Of a stretch of 64,000 nucleotides of DNA, positions 50,341 through 63,345 are shown piece by piece. Positions within the stretch are counted from its first letter, which is position 1. Every line of letters begins with the position of its first letter. Under the pieces are notes generated by a model. The model saw only the letters and a list, made by a program, of their open reading frames with translations, was not told the DNA's origin and did no database searches. This DNA is from Athripsodes cinereus (lineage: Eukaryota; Arthropoda; Insecta; Trichoptera; Leptoceridae). The position numbers were made by a program, and so were the translations under genes. Location of the stretch: positions 25,670,951-25,734,950 of the forward strand of contig OX388311.1 in assembly GCA_947579605.1 (NCBI GenBank). The letters are read 5' to 3'.

Positions 50341-51098
50341 TGTACCACACATAATATAATCAAGGATTGTTGTTCAATTAGAAAAGCTGGATTATAATAT
50401 TGAGTGCTATCGTCTTAGCGTCTCCCTTCACTGTCATTGTATTATTTTTTTATTATTATTTATAAGATATTATCTTTGAGATTAATATCCAAGTAGATAT
50501 AGGCATTATCAATCATATATAGGAACTCATAGGATTAATATATAACATAAAATAGGTGGTACACTACACTCCTCCGCCTTTTCTGTGTAACAATGTAAGT
50601 TTACATGTACATACAATCACAAGTTTGCATCAGGGGGAGAGAGAGAGAGAAAGATAGAAGTCATTAAGGGGGAGTGATTACTGAAACTTTTAATAGTACA
50701 GTAATAGTAGTAGTTTTAGTGAAAATATAAAACCATAACAAAGTTGTGCACGTGAGCGGGTTCGTTGTTATCCCGTTGTTTTTTTTTTGATTTTGTTTAT
50801 TCTTTGTATTGAGATTTAAGGAATAAAAAATAATAATGATAATAGTAAATATAATATGTAATGGAAGTACAATAATACAAAGTGTAATTAAATATATTTA
50901 TTGTTATATGATAAGATAAGTGATCAGAAGGATTGAACATAGCAAAATATATATTATAATAATATGATATAGTATGTAGGTATGTAAGTAACATATAGGT
51001 ATATTATAACGTGTGTTATTGATCAAGGGGAGGGGGAAGAGAGATTATGTAAGATTTGCCAGGTGCTTGAGACGGTGCTGAGCTAATTGAGCTCTCAC

Positions 51099-51185
51099 CT
51101 ATTAGAGGAACGGCCTCAGATGTCTTGGTGATCACGTGACCCACCAAGAGAGAGAAAACTGTTTGTGACAGCAGTATTGTAACAC
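51099..51185 (-). CDS. nAChRalpha6: nAChR alpha6 alternative exon 8, 3' copy (TM2, divergent variant)
   Basis: This second 87-nt TM2 exon encodes GVTILLSQTVFSLLVGHVIT, then KTSEAVPLIG. The acceptor is ttgcag and the donor gtgaga, with the same phase (1 in, 1 out) as the copy at 55488-55574. Thr6', Leu9' and Val13' are retained. Position 11' is Gln instead of Leu, 15'-16' are Ser-Leu instead of Leu-Asn, 19' is Gly instead of Ala, and 20' is His instead of Glu. The same kind of Gln/Ser/Gly-bearing TM2 variant is known among the alternative exons 8 of insect alpha6, so this is a genuine isoform exon and not a pseudo-exon. The next intron, to exon 9, is 17.9 kb. It has no open frame longer than the exon, so a long-ORF search misses it. 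Confidence 0.94.
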
Positions 51186-54100
51186 CTGCAACAAAAACAC
51201 TCGCACACTGTCACTCGATCTGGTACATGAATAAGGAAACCAACCAACCAACCCCTGTTCAGCGAGATCCTTCCTTCTGGACTATCACACTAAGGCATAC
51301 AATTGTTTATAGCACGTACTGTGTACTTTTCATTAAATCTTTCTCTAAACTCCGTCTTTCTTCTTCATCACAACATTTCATCAAATATTTGGTCTAACAG
51401 TGAGATAAGAATTCTCAAAAATATATATAAAATATATATATATAAAAACAAATTCAAACAAAATATAAGTGTCGTCACTTTGTTATATATTAATGTTTCA
51501 AACGAATATGGCCAAAAACGAAAATACAAAGCTTTTGTAATATTTCAAAAGTTTCTTTAAGATCTCATCAAAATTACTAAGTAAACAGTTTATATCGAAC
51601 TTTTACCCGTCTTACCACGAATACAATTAATAATAACAATAAAAAAACAATTCACAATATTTAATTTTTGGCCACTCCGTGAATGATGCTGTGTATTTGT
51701 ATAAAAAATAAAATTATAACAAATAAATAATATGAGTATCACGTATTTTTTTTAAAAAATCTCGGAAAACCCGTTTTACCACGAACACAATAAATAGAAA
51801 CAATAAAGAACTGCTTACAAATATTTTATTTTTGACCATTCCGTGAATGATGCTGTGTATTTGTATAAAAAAATAAAAGTATAACAAATAAATAACATGA
51901 GTATCACGTATTATTTTATTAAAAATCCCGGAAAACCATGATCATCGTTTTTGATAATATCTTTTAATAGTAATAAATAAAAGATTTTTAATGATGCTAG
52001 AAAATATGCAAATTGAATTAATTTAAATAGCTGTGTTGTGAACGATATCATAGCGTTATTTACGTATGAGCCACTGAGATATAAAATAATGTGGATACAC
52101 TAATTCCATGACAACCCTCCAAGTATCAGAATCATAGGTAGTAGTAGTAGTTTTACTCCAACGTAATTTCATGAAAATATCACACACATGAAACAAAAGT
52201 TTAACAATTTATGATTTTTAAATGTTTATTAACAGAGAATTCTTCAATAAAATGTAGATAACATTTTTTTGCAATAATTTTTTTATTGCACACACTAATT
52301 TTCAAAACTGGCAGGCAATGTCTTATCCTTGGTAATCGATTCAGCATTCTGGTATCAATTTGTGAACCGTGTGTAGGATTTATGAAAAACAAAAAATATT
52401 AAGTTTATCAATAATAACAAAAATAAATATATATTAAAAATAGATAGATAACAACTAGAAAAGTCATGTATTCCGGTAGGTACATAAAACACATTTTGGT
52501 TGTGAAGGAGTTAAGTGAATAAAAAGTATAAAATAAGTAAATAAATAATATTGAAATGTGGCTACGTACGTGTATATGTTGAGGGAAGACCGACGCTCTT
52601 CAGACAAACGGCATCTTGGCGGAACAATACTTTATTTCATGAAAAAAAAATACACTTCAGTGACACTTTCAAAACATGAAATCCATCTTGCAGTTAAGTT
52701 GATAACCCCTAAATTAATTCACACATCCCTATCTTAAATTTAGCTCAATTCATATAAAATAAATATATTTTGTTCGATTAATTAATCTGAAAAAAAAAAC
52801 ATTTTGAACTGATATTATGTATATGTATATCAATTCGAACTAAGTAGGTATATCTTTAAGTTCATTTGCGACTCACGCCTAGTAATTCTATTTTAATTGA
52901 TTTTAACCTTCTCTTTTCATCTTATTTTTTTTTTTTCGCGACGAGCTTTGTTACTCTAATGATAATATTTTTTTTTTGATTTGCAATAAAATTTTGACGT
53001 TGTTCACCACATTGCAATATTTATTTATTCACCTAAAAAACTGTATTTGGAGAGTTGAAATTTAGTTAGTAGTTTTTTGTTAATATTTTTTTAAAACATT
53101 TTATTTAATATTCATTCTGTTTATATGAAAATTGTTAATAGCTGTGATAGTGATTAATGTTGTCGATTATTATTTTTGGTTATACAGTGTGTAAAATACG
53201 GCAAGTATATAACAAAGAAAAAGTAATTTGCAAAATATACATATTAATAATAATAATAACTTGACGCCCAACACTGAAATAAAAATATACAGGTACTTAA
53301 TGCACTATATGTATCAAATTCTTCAAGTAATCAACATTATTATGCTTCCAAAATGCATGCCATGCACGTACGGTTAATTCAAATACTGATAAAAAGTGAT
53401 TTTAATATGTAATAAAACGACAATTAATTATAATTATATAATAGTTCTTACTGAGATAAAGTAGTTATGTATATATAATAATAATATATATTATGTTGAT
53501 AATGAGAAAAATGTATTATAATGCCATCGATGGAACATAGTATAATATGTAGTAAATATCAACAAGAACTTAATAAATGATGAATCATTATAAATAATTA
53601 ATGAAAGGTAATAAACAAAGTTGATTCATTTACAGTAGTAACAGGTTATTATAATATTATTACAGGTGACTAATTATAATATCAATCAATTAATCAATAC
53701 AGCGATGCGAAAAATTAATGCAGAAAATAATGATGTTGTTATATTATATTGAGTACTTGTTACATAAAGTATTTGTCAATAATTTTTAGTCTCGTTATCA
53801 TGAGATGGGAAAGTAATATGTCATCTATTGATTCTAACTACAACTGTTGGTAATAAAATGACTGCACAATTATGTATTATTAAGAGCGGGCCACGTTACC
53901 TACTAGAAATAACATACTGGCAGCTACCTATATCTATTTCAGCTAAAACTGTGCTTGATTATGTTATGTTACTTTTTACTGGTTTTATTATGTTACTTTT
54001 TACTGATGGTTATTGTCATATTCATTTATTAACTCAATAATTATTTGTTTCGGTTCCATGGTGTTTTTAATTAGATAATTGATAGTATTAATTATTAATT

Positions 54101-55487
54101 CATCGTTTTGAACAAAATAATGCGTGTTTTTACTATTCATAAAGCTTACACACATCCAAAAATTGGCCATTAATAATAATTATTATTTTTAATCTTAAAT
54201 AACTACTTATTATTTTTAAGCCAAATCGATTTCCACGAAAAGACAAGAACTGTTTATATATTTACCTTCAAGGTTGTTTATTTGCTGATAACGTCTCAAA
54301 GATTTTAAATGAAAAGATACCCCTTCACTTTTAAGTTTACCCTTTTTTCAAATCAACAAAAATTTGCAATAAGAATTTTTCATTTCTAAAATAAACACAA
54401 AATGTACGCACACCATTACAATATATCTGCTCCATTAAACACCCCCACTTTGGAAACACTTCGGATTCATTCCCCACGAGATTCTCCTTCAGACTTGGAA
54501 AGTTGAAAACTTTTAAAAAGCAAATCATTTCGATTAAAACAATCCTGGAGATGTTGGCATTACAAACTTTCAATGAATGCCCTTAGTTCTAAGCAAAAAT
54601 ATTCCCAACATTCTGAAAACATTGAAACAAAGAAGTTCCTTTAATTTTGAATCAGAATAAACTAACGATATAAAACTCACCTCTTCCTCAGTGTTAGTTT
54701 TATAACTATTTGATCTAACAATCGGGTATTGAATACCTTATCAAAACTTTTGCGAGCTCAATCCGATATCCATCTATTTGTTTTGTGTAACTGTTAACTC
54801 GATAATAATACTAAAGAAACCAACCAAACTAGGGCGTCAAATTTATTTCTTTCTTGAATAAATAAAGTCTTCTTTAACTCAATTATTTGATTATGGAACT
54901 TAAGATTACTAACTACCTCCTAGTAGAGTCTTGGAGTTTCCTTGTGTAAATATTTTAGAAATGAGAAATTCGTGCATCTACAACTGCTCTGTTTCGATAT
55001 ATTTATTCGACAATCTACTGAATTAACGCATAATGTTGCAATGTGTTAAGTTTACATTATTATGTTTGAACACAAAATGAAATAAACGACAAAATCAACA
55101 ATGTCACCGATACATCCCAACGATTATACAATACAAAAATAATGATTTGCTTTTTGAAGTTAAAATTCAATTTTTTAATAATTAAAATATTCAGAGCGGG
55201 TTTGTTTAAATTGCATCATCAAACAAATTGGAATGAGTGATTGAATTTATTTGTTGAACTTGAAAAAACAAATCATTAAAATATTCAAACACAGCATACG
55301 TAAATAATATTATTGGTGTAGACGAATTAAATAATGAAAGTGACCGACACACAACAGCGACGTAAAGAAGAATAATAATAAATATATATAATAATAATAT
55401 GTAATAAAGTATGGGAAAACAGAATGTAATAATATAATAATATATAATAGTGGATATGGGTGAAACTGTTTGTGGATCGTGGTGTAC
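51186..55487 (-). other. nAChRalpha6: Intron between the two alternative exons 8 (4.3 kb)
   Basis: Apart from a two-copy tandem duplication at 51607-51935, the intron is AT-rich without recognised genes or mobile elements. Its length excludes simple steric interference between the two splice sites as the only cause of exclusive use. Confidence 0.8.
51607..51935. repeat. Two-copy tandem duplication (about 163-bp unit) in the inter-exon-8 intron
   Basis: Copy one starts acccgtcttaccacgaa at 51607 and copy two starts acccgttttaccacgaa at 51770. Both contain cgtgaatgatgctgtgtatt and gagtatcacgtatt in the same order. Differences are scattered and indels small. It lies about 420-750 bp upstream of the acceptor of the 3' exon 8. 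Confidence 0.9.
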
Positions 55488-55574
55488 CTAACAAAGGAAT
55501 AGCATCTGACACTTGGGGCAGCGTCTCAGCGACCAGGTTCAGGAACACAGTGAGAGAGAGTAGAATTGTCACCC
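55488..55574 (-). CDS. nAChRalpha6: nAChR alpha6 alternative exon 8, 5' copy (TM2, canonical)
   Basis: This 87-nt exon encodes the pore-lining TM2 helix and the TM2-TM3 link: GVTILLSLTVFLNLVAETLP, then QVSDAIPLLG. The acceptor is tttcag and the donor gtacac. It begins with two bases completing a Gly codon and ends with the first base (G) of another Gly codon, so phase is 1 at both ends. With TM2 prime numbering, Thr6', Leu9', Val13' and Glu20' are all present, as in a normal cation-selective alpha7-like channel. It is the first of two alternative TM2 exons in the direction of transcription, 4.3 kb before the second. Including both would keep frame but duplicate TM2, so mutually exclusive use is inferred. 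The surrounding 101-codon open frame is only read-through into introns. Confidence 0.95.
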
Positions 55575-58500
55575 CTGAAACATGGTACAAGTCAATTCTC
55601 AGCACATTATCCCCAAACCCCATTCCTTCCACGAGAAATCCACGTGCATAATTCGGTTGACGATAATGATGTCAACTTTAAAATCCTCCCTTCCAATACA
55701 ACACAGCTGCGTGTCACAACACAACGGACTTAAAGATACAACCCTTCTATAACCTCATTTCTCTTGTAATACTAAGTATTACACTGTGTATTCTCATCAC
55801 GATCATGGTTTCTTTATCTAGAATCATTCAATGAGGATAATAACGCACGTTGACACCATTAGAGCTGATCAAATCTAAATTGGATGTAGGAAACATTTTT
55901 GTTAAATTAGATTTGCACAACAAGGATCAACTTGGTGTGTCGTAAATATTGATCATTTTTACCTGGAAAGAATGTACACATATACATATATACTTACACT
56001 AAAAAACATATTGTTTTACGAAAATATTTCTATATTGAAAATCAAAAGAGTGTAGGTACAAATTTTATCGTAAATTCATAACAACACCTTTTTTCTATCA
56101 AGTGTGAAGAAAATGTTCAATAAATTCTCTCCTTACCTTTGAGTGTAAATGATAAAAGCTCGCGTATGAAGGAAGATACTTTTTTCTACATTTTGATAGT
56201 GGGTCTTTTTATTTCAATTACCGGTACGTTTATTTTGCTCCACAAAAAAGTAGGTCGAAAATCTGTCAAAGCTATAAATCTTCTTTGCATGTCTCCGCCG
56301 CTTAGTTAAGTGAATATATTATTTTCAAGTAGGTGTTACGTTAAACCTACAGCTTATTCCAGGAATGAAATATTTTTCGGATCCACCCAATATCTTGTTT
56401 GTTGATGCTGAATAATTAATTATTTAAATATATGGAATATTCTGATACTTATAATGATGAAGCTACGCCAAGGACGTTGTCATGGCTACTGTGTTACTAA
56501 GGTTGATTTTTGATCCCTGACTACGTTTACTTTACGCGACTACAAGATTATTTCCTACATAGATATTATTATATTATATTTCTTAACAAAATATATACCT
56601 ACCTAGAAACATACGCGGAAGATCGAGAGAAAACATTACAATATAAACGATAAGCTTTGATGAAGGGAAAGCGATATTAAAACAATACAAAATCAATATT
56701 CTAAATACACCCCTCTACTACTAAAGTCGATAACATAAGCTGAAAACAACATGCCGTAATGAATATTATGAAATTGAATTGCAAAATATTATTAATTGGC
56801 AACGTTTTGGTTGTATGGTTATTCCGGGAACGCAGTTATTTAACAAATATTATTATTGTCGAACAAAACGTTAAACAATCGACGAATGATTTCATTTCCG
56901 AATCAAATAACTATTAACATTGTACCGAGGACAGAGTTATTGTTCTTAAAATATTCTTCTCACGTACAGGAGATTCGAGAACAAAGTGTTATTATATTAT
57001 ATCTAATAGCCACCATTTGCAGATCAGCTTTCAACAATTGTTAGTTTTTGTACTATTTCTTCCACGATATTTGTATATCTATTATTAGTTTTAATATAAA
57101 TGCAAATCACCAACAAAATTCTAGAAATGTGTTATCAGAATTTTCTCAAAGCTATGGGGTACTTTCGTTTACGAATATCAATTGATTCAAATTATGATAT
57201 GTTTGCATAATTCATATTTTTTAGAACTGATGTTTAAAATTATGAGCGTTTTTCGCAATCTCGAATTAGGTGAATGTATCTCTGTCGCTGGGAATATGCA
57301 CTTTTTTTTTTTAATTCATAATTATTTTTCTTTTCAAATAAATCAAATGACTTTTGGTAAACTACAAGTATGTGAACAAAAAATCAATAGAACAAGCAGC
57401 CTCAAAGTGATTATAAGGTTGAGTATTTTTTATTATAAAAATTGATTTATCACAATTAGAACATTTGCAATTAAAGAAGAACCATTTATACAATCAACAT
57501 AATTATATAATATGTAGTTAGCAAAATTCGCATCGATTTTTTTACCTAGATATATTGAGTTAAATGTACCGTGGATGAAAAATATTTTTTAGTAATAAAT
57601 TCACAAGTAGCGAGAGAGAAAACACTGAAAGAAGTATAATATTACCATCATAATTATTTAATTTGAAACGTGTTTCTTTCTTCTATAGATTATTGATTCC
57701 GAGAGAGATGTCTTTCGACTTATCAGGTCATTATTAATTGAATTCTACTACGTGTGCACCGACACAATTAATACCATCATAATGTTTTTAAACTAACGTT
57801 ATTTTTTTAACACTACGATTTTATTTGCTTTATCGATTCACCAAAATTTGTCATAATGACATATCACATAAAATCATTATTATATCAAAAAAGGTTAAAA
57901 TAGTACAAATAAAATGCTTGTTACAACATTATTTTTTTATAGTTATTTCAAAATTAGAAATGTTAAACATACGTAACGAAATAATATTACTGGTTATTGT
58001 TGTTCACAACTTGTAAATTGAAGAGAATGCCGTTTACAAAGTGAAATGTTACAAAGATATTTTTTTTAAAGTTGTATGAGCTGAGGAAAAATAAACCTAC
58101 TCTTTTTTCTGTTATATACTAGTAGAGAATGAAAATTTAAATTAATTTAGCTTTCTTTGTGAATTGTACACTCAACAGAAGAAAATACGATAGAGAAGAG
58201 ATGAATAAAACGAAGAAGTGTAGGTAGTAAGAGTAATAAAATTTGTATCGTATGATTCCGGTACAGAACACGTAGGTAGCTTACTATCAAAGAAAATCCA
58301 CACAATATGTTTGCAAAACGTTGTGCCTTCCTGTGTCGTGAGAAGTGAACGAAATAGTATCTTATTAAGAGGACAATATAGTGATATAAAAGGATAAGAG
58401 GATATAGTATTAACAATGTTTGTATTGAAAATAATTTTCTTCGCAATACAACAGGAAGCGTTTTGTATTGATTTTCTATGACAACTTATGAGATCCAAAC

Positions 58501-61489
58501 ACTGATGGCTAACATAATTGGTTCATGATTTTGATTAGACATTGAATAAGTTTCTATGATTCTAACAAAACAACTATAAGAATACCAAATGAATGAAGGG
58601 TCTAGAATTTTGTCTGTCGATGTCCAGGTACATTAATTGTCAGAGACTGCTAGGAATCTACGGTTTTTTTTAAATCAAAACGTGACACTTTTTATTTATC
58701 TCTTGATCCTATAATACGTTCAATAAATCGCAAAATAATAAATAAATATAAAACAATAGATCTCACCAGCCAGAGCCTGAATGTAAGAATGGCTATCAAT
58801 AATATCCTGAAATATGCTTTCCAATTTATACGTGTTTTTCAAAAATACTCGCCTCTTATTATCTTTGTCGTATCCTTATTGTAACAAATTATCACAAACC
58901 AAGATCTTATTTCTTCAGTCAATCGTAAAACATTCATGCATTTTGATTCAAACAACTTTCATACACATTTTTAGTACACAACTTAGAAGCTATTTGGTTT
59001 AGAATAGCTTACTCAATACTTGTTTATTATTTCAAAACCTTGAGTTTTTTTTAATATAAGGCATGTATCATATATTTTTTACGTGTGTGTATGATTTTTT
59101 TTCGATTTGTATACACAAGTTTTTCTCAAAAATCATATTTATCCACAATAAGTAATATATTGTTTCGTAATACCACCTATAATAGCAAAGCTGTTTAATA
59201 ATGTATAGTTGGAAAGCAGATTTTGAAAATATTTCACGTAGTCACTATCACTTACCCTATAAAGAAATCCAATATACCAAGACGTCACAGAGCGAGATAC
59301 ATATTATATTATTTATGTCTATTTTACCTAATATTCTATTGCGTTGCGATAGATTCAGCCTTCCCATCTATTTAAAGATTCCAAAGACGTTCTGTGGAAT
59401 TTTCAACATCTTCATTTTTACCTCTAGGATTGTGTTATTCAAGTTCCTAAGTTTAAAAAAAGCCGCACGATGCATCTACAAATATGTAATCAATTTATAT
59501 TATTTTTTTAGAAAAACATTTCTATTACTTAGGTATATGATTTTATTCATCATTGCAGAAAACACTTCAACGTTTCACTAACACTTGTTTAGATTTAATT
59601 TATAGCCGTGGAAACACACAAATAGAAAAAAAATTAAAGAGCAAACATTTAGTGGTTTTTTGGTGTTAAAAAAGACTCCTCTTAACTGTTAACGCTAAAA
59701 TTTCAACAGTTAAAATATAAAAGTATGTTGACATGAAGTATTTCACACCTGTCGTGGTCAAAAAATTTTAAGTTCACAATATAATTTGACTTTTAATTTA
59801 CTATTAAAAAAAGTGTCGTTTGAACAAAAGCGTTTATAGTTATTTACTTCTTTAAATATTTTCAATATGAGAAATATATTCATAAAGTTTTATCGAAAAT
59901 ATCACATAATTATATAATAAATAACGATAAACAGCTTAAAGATTAAACAATTAACAATATACGTTCAATTATAAATAAAAAAATATTCTCCTGAAAAAAA
60001 AATTAAGTATTAGTTTTCCATTTAACATTAAAAAAAAAGAACAATTATATCTAATAATACTTACCATTCCTTCTGATAGCAAAATGTTAATAAAAGATTA
60101 AGAAATACATTGTATTATTAAAGTTAAAAAAATATTTTCTGAACAAAAAGAAAATGCAATAATTACACTCTGAATAAAACTTTTTTCATATTTTTGCCAC
60201 CCCAAGTAATTTTTTTTTATATTTTATCTTGAAATTAATTTGAATCGGCATATATTTAATTATTTGAAAAACTTTGCGCATATGTATTTTTTATTAGTAT
60301 ACTCGTACTATAAAAAAAATGGTAATATTATCGCAGTATGTCGAGAGAATAAATCTGTTTCATTTTATTATTGTTCCATTACTTATGATGATTTATTTAG
60401 TAAAATAATAATACTTCACACATCATTGCCAAAATAAATTGATTGATTTTTTTAATTTGTTATTCTCCACTCAATACGAATAATAATATTAATAATTTAA
60501 CAAGAAATTAATTAAATACAAATATTATTCGAAAGTCTAGATGAGAAAATTAAATATATATATTTTTGAAATGATTGAGTATGTATAATTATAAATAACA
60601 CGCCTGTAGTATATATTTTATTAATTATTGATTTTAGTCACAAACTATGTAGCATGTTATTATTGCGACGGTTTTGATGTTGTTTTAATTAGAGTCCCTT
60701 GTATGTTGTTGTTTTTTTTTATCATTATTTTCAGAATTGTTTTCCAATGATTCCTCCAAGTATCAATACCCCGACCCCCTCCAAAGATGTTGACAGAGCC
60801 TCGAGCCACCCTTTCCCCGTATCCCCGTTTCCACCCCCTTCCAAGTATTATTATTATAATGAGTACTAGACGAGCGATACCATAGGTAATTATTATTATT
60901 CTTACCATACAAAGGGATACACTGTACGAACAAATATTATTCTTAACATATCACAACCACGAATAACAAAAATGCTTTGGAGTATACAATTATATAACGA
61001 GAATAGAAAAACATCACATTGTGTCAATCGATGAACCTATAGAAAACATCATTATAATTTTATAAAATATTATCAACTAGGTACGCCTTATTAAATTAAA
61101 ACATACACCCAACACAAAACTATATTGAATTTAATTTTCATTTAATTTAATTTATTCGAGTCAATCTATTTAAATTTAAATATTTGAACTTCTACGTGTT
61201 TGGTATTTACAGTGCAATTTGTTCAATTATTATGTAAAACTATTCACTTACTAAAGTATTGATTGATAGCTTTTAATGTCGTTCATTAATGATTTATTAA
61301 TTTTTACTATTGCGAATGATGATTTTTCCTTTTATTTTTTTGTGTACCTTATATGTGTTCTCTATTTCTCAAAGTGTTTTTTATAAAATATTTACAGTGC
61401 AATGTATTTTTTGTTGGTAATTTTATTAGCTGTATTTAAATTACCGTTCATAGAAATTTAGTATCAGAAAGGTAATGTACTTCCTTTCT

Positions 61490-61650
61490 ATAATCAATAA
61501 ATCTCCAACTCTTTTTTTAAGTTTTCAAGTATCATGTAAAAGGTTTGATTTTGTCGAACTTGACTTAAGAATAAACATTTACAATACAGCTATGAAGCAT
61601 GTCATACATTCTGAATGTCATATATTTATGCGGTGATGGTATTATAGATA
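61490..61650 (+). repeat. Family A repeat, decayed copy
   Basis: Shared pieces in order are aagttttcaagt, catgtaaaagg, tacagctatgaagcatg, attctgaatgtc and gcggtgatggtat. Confidence 0.55.
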
Positions 61651-62293
61651 AAGAAGTTTATTTGAATTTCAATCACTTAAAGCGCCCCTTTAGCAAAAAC
61701 GGTAAAATATTCAATTTTAAACAAATTCGATTGAAAAACTCTCAAAACTTGTTGACCCTTGCGAACATTTTGATTTGATGAAATAAAAAAACAAATATTT
61801 ATTACCAATATAAGTTTTGTACTTACTTAAAAATAAATAAATAGCCGACTGACGAGATTGGTTTAGGTACTCAAAATACAAATAATTTGTAAAATATATA
61901 AATTTTTATTTCATCCTATCAAGCATATAAATACTATAGACTTTTTTTAGAATACAAAAAATCGAGTTCATGTGGTGATTTTTGGTTTCAAAATATGAGA
62001 AATTAAATCAATTTTTTTTTTTAGTTTTAGTGAGTTCATAATAATATTAAGTTATGTTTATGGAATGAAACATCTTTTCTAAAAATTACAACTCAAACAT
62101 CCATTAAAAGATTAAGTTACTCTGAAATGTTTAAATAATTCAAAATTCCTCTGGAAAAGTTTATTTGAGACGGTTGCCAAGATATAACGTATATAAGCAG
62201 CAATTGCCATGCACTATTGAAAATATTGTACAAATATACTTAATAATATTTAGCATTTCGAAATTTTGACCAGTTAAAGTAAGCTTACTGTAA

Positions 62294-62540
62294 CTATTTT
62301 ACCATCAAGGCATATCCCACGAGTGGGTAGCCAGCAGACCAGCTGCATGTATAAAATATGCAAGCTGTCCTCTCCATGCCAACAAAAAAAATAAGGCATT
62401 CAGAATGGGTGGTAGACCTCATCGCTGAATTTAAGACGTAATTTTTTTTTATTTTTCCGAACACCTGCCTTTTACAGGACACTCGAAAACTTACGAAAAA
62501 GACTGGGAAACCAATTATTTGCCGAATGCTACACGGAAAG
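62294..62540 (-). repeat. Family A repeat, full-length-like copy in reverse
   Basis: Right part reversed (catatcccacgagtgggta, gccagcagaccagctgca, gtcctctccatgccaac), then left part reversed (acctgccttttacaggacac, tcgaaaacttacg, ggaaaccaatta). The 62-codon frame at 62294-62482 is frameshifted relative to the 41-codon frame at 28731. Confidence 0.75.
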
Positions 62541-63267
62541 TTAGTTTATCAAACCCAATTTTCACTTTTAAGATAAAGGAACTTTATCTTTGGTGAAACA
62601 GGATGTAAATAAAAAGCGTAGGTGCATATTTTCATTGAGTAATAATGAAAGCATTCTAGAATTTATAATAACGTGGGTATTTTTTATATAAATATCAAAC
62701 GCGAGATGAATTTTGATGTTTTTGTTGATAGGTATTACATACGTTGTATGAAGCTTGTCTTATGTCAAGTAGGTATCTCATGAATAGCTTATTATGTATG
62801 ATTTTTTTTTTAATATTTGATTAATTAATTTGAGTTTAATAATAACCTCTTTGTTTGGCTTTCCTGTTTTTGAAAATGTTAAGAGGCAAAAAAGGCGTAA
62901 AGTTTTTAAGTACACTCACCTTTACATATTTTGTTTCCACGGATCAATAAAGGATGGAAGTTCTGCATAATATTCACCAATGTATTACACCAAAAATTAA
63001 TATCTCGCAATAAGGACGCATATCGCTTTATACCTATTTAACCAATACACAGGATGTCAAATCTATGTAAAAAATATATTAAAACCATGAATGACTTTAG
63101 TAATAATAAACACTTTAATAATGTCAAAAATAAATTTAACAAAGGGCCTACATATTGCCTTGAGGCAATGTTTTCAGTAAACCTACCACAATACTTACCT
63201 ACTACAATGACTTTGTTAATAATTTTCAAATCGTAATGAAATTAAATTTTACCAATGGGCCCTTAGA

Positions 63268-63345
63268 GACCTTGGATAGCTTAATGGTAGAGTCAGGACT
63301 TTCAATTGAAAGATCCTGGGTTCGAATACTTCCTTTTCCGACTTG
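63268..63345 (+). mobile_element. tRNA-like sequence, probably a SINE head
   Basis: An A-box-like word (tagcttaatggtagagt) is followed 30 bp on by a near-perfect B box (gggttcgaata). Between them is a palindromic anticodon-arm-like segment (ctttcaattgaaag). The acceptor and anticodon stems do not pair well, so a functional tRNA is unlikely. A tRNA-derived SINE head or tRNA pseudogene is favoured. Confidence 0.5.

Larger units (their letters stand above)
33153..51098 (-). other. nAChRalpha6: Intron between exon 9 and the 3' copy of exon 8 (17.9 kb)
   Basis: This intron is AT-rich and transposon-poor compared with the shorter introns to its left. It contains a small inverted-repeat element (35081-35207), a TA microsatellite (35679-35712), a hAT-like element (36103-39181), a short tandem repeat (41298-41436), a 33-bp-TIR element (44823-45405) and a 21-bp tandem repeat (50275-50340). 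No further TM2-like exon was noticed by eye. Confidence 0.85.
2409..55574 (-). other. nAChRalpha6: nAChR alpha6 gene, 3' half (two alternative exons 8, then exons 9 to 12)
   Basis: This gene encodes a subunit of a pentameric, acetylcholine-gated cation channel of insect neurons. Six exon sequences on the minus strand encode, in order, TM2 (two alternatives), TM3, the cytoplasmic loop, the amphipathic helix and TM4. Phases are 1-1 at both ends of each exon 8, then 0, 2, 2, and every junction has GT and AG. The subunit is alpha7-like (Dalpha5/6/7 group), shown by [51 protein letters not shown] and the C-terminus LLSAPHIIVQ. Alternative TM2 exons are, from family knowledge, the mark of alpha6 among these three, so alpha6 is preferred over alpha5 or alpha7. 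Introns are about 4.3, 17.9, 14.4, 12.2 and 3.5 kb. The signal peptide, ligand-binding domain and TM1 lie outside the window, to the right. Confidence 0.92.

Noticed and set aside
58147..58498. Two overlapping minus-strand frames of 99 and 108 codons
   Set aside because: Two different frames are open over the same AT-rich stretch, which argues for low stop density by chance. No domain is visible.
59201..59581. 126-codon plus-strand open frame
   Set aside because: It is Phe/Ile/Leu/Tyr/Lys-rich, as expected of random AT-rich DNA. It has no motif, no repeat match and no splice-consistent context.
60660..60908. GC-richer, Gly/Arg-rich minus-strand frame as a possible upstream receptor exon
   Set aside because: The translation does not resemble TM1 or the ligand-binding domain. 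No phase-1 donor joins it to exon 8.
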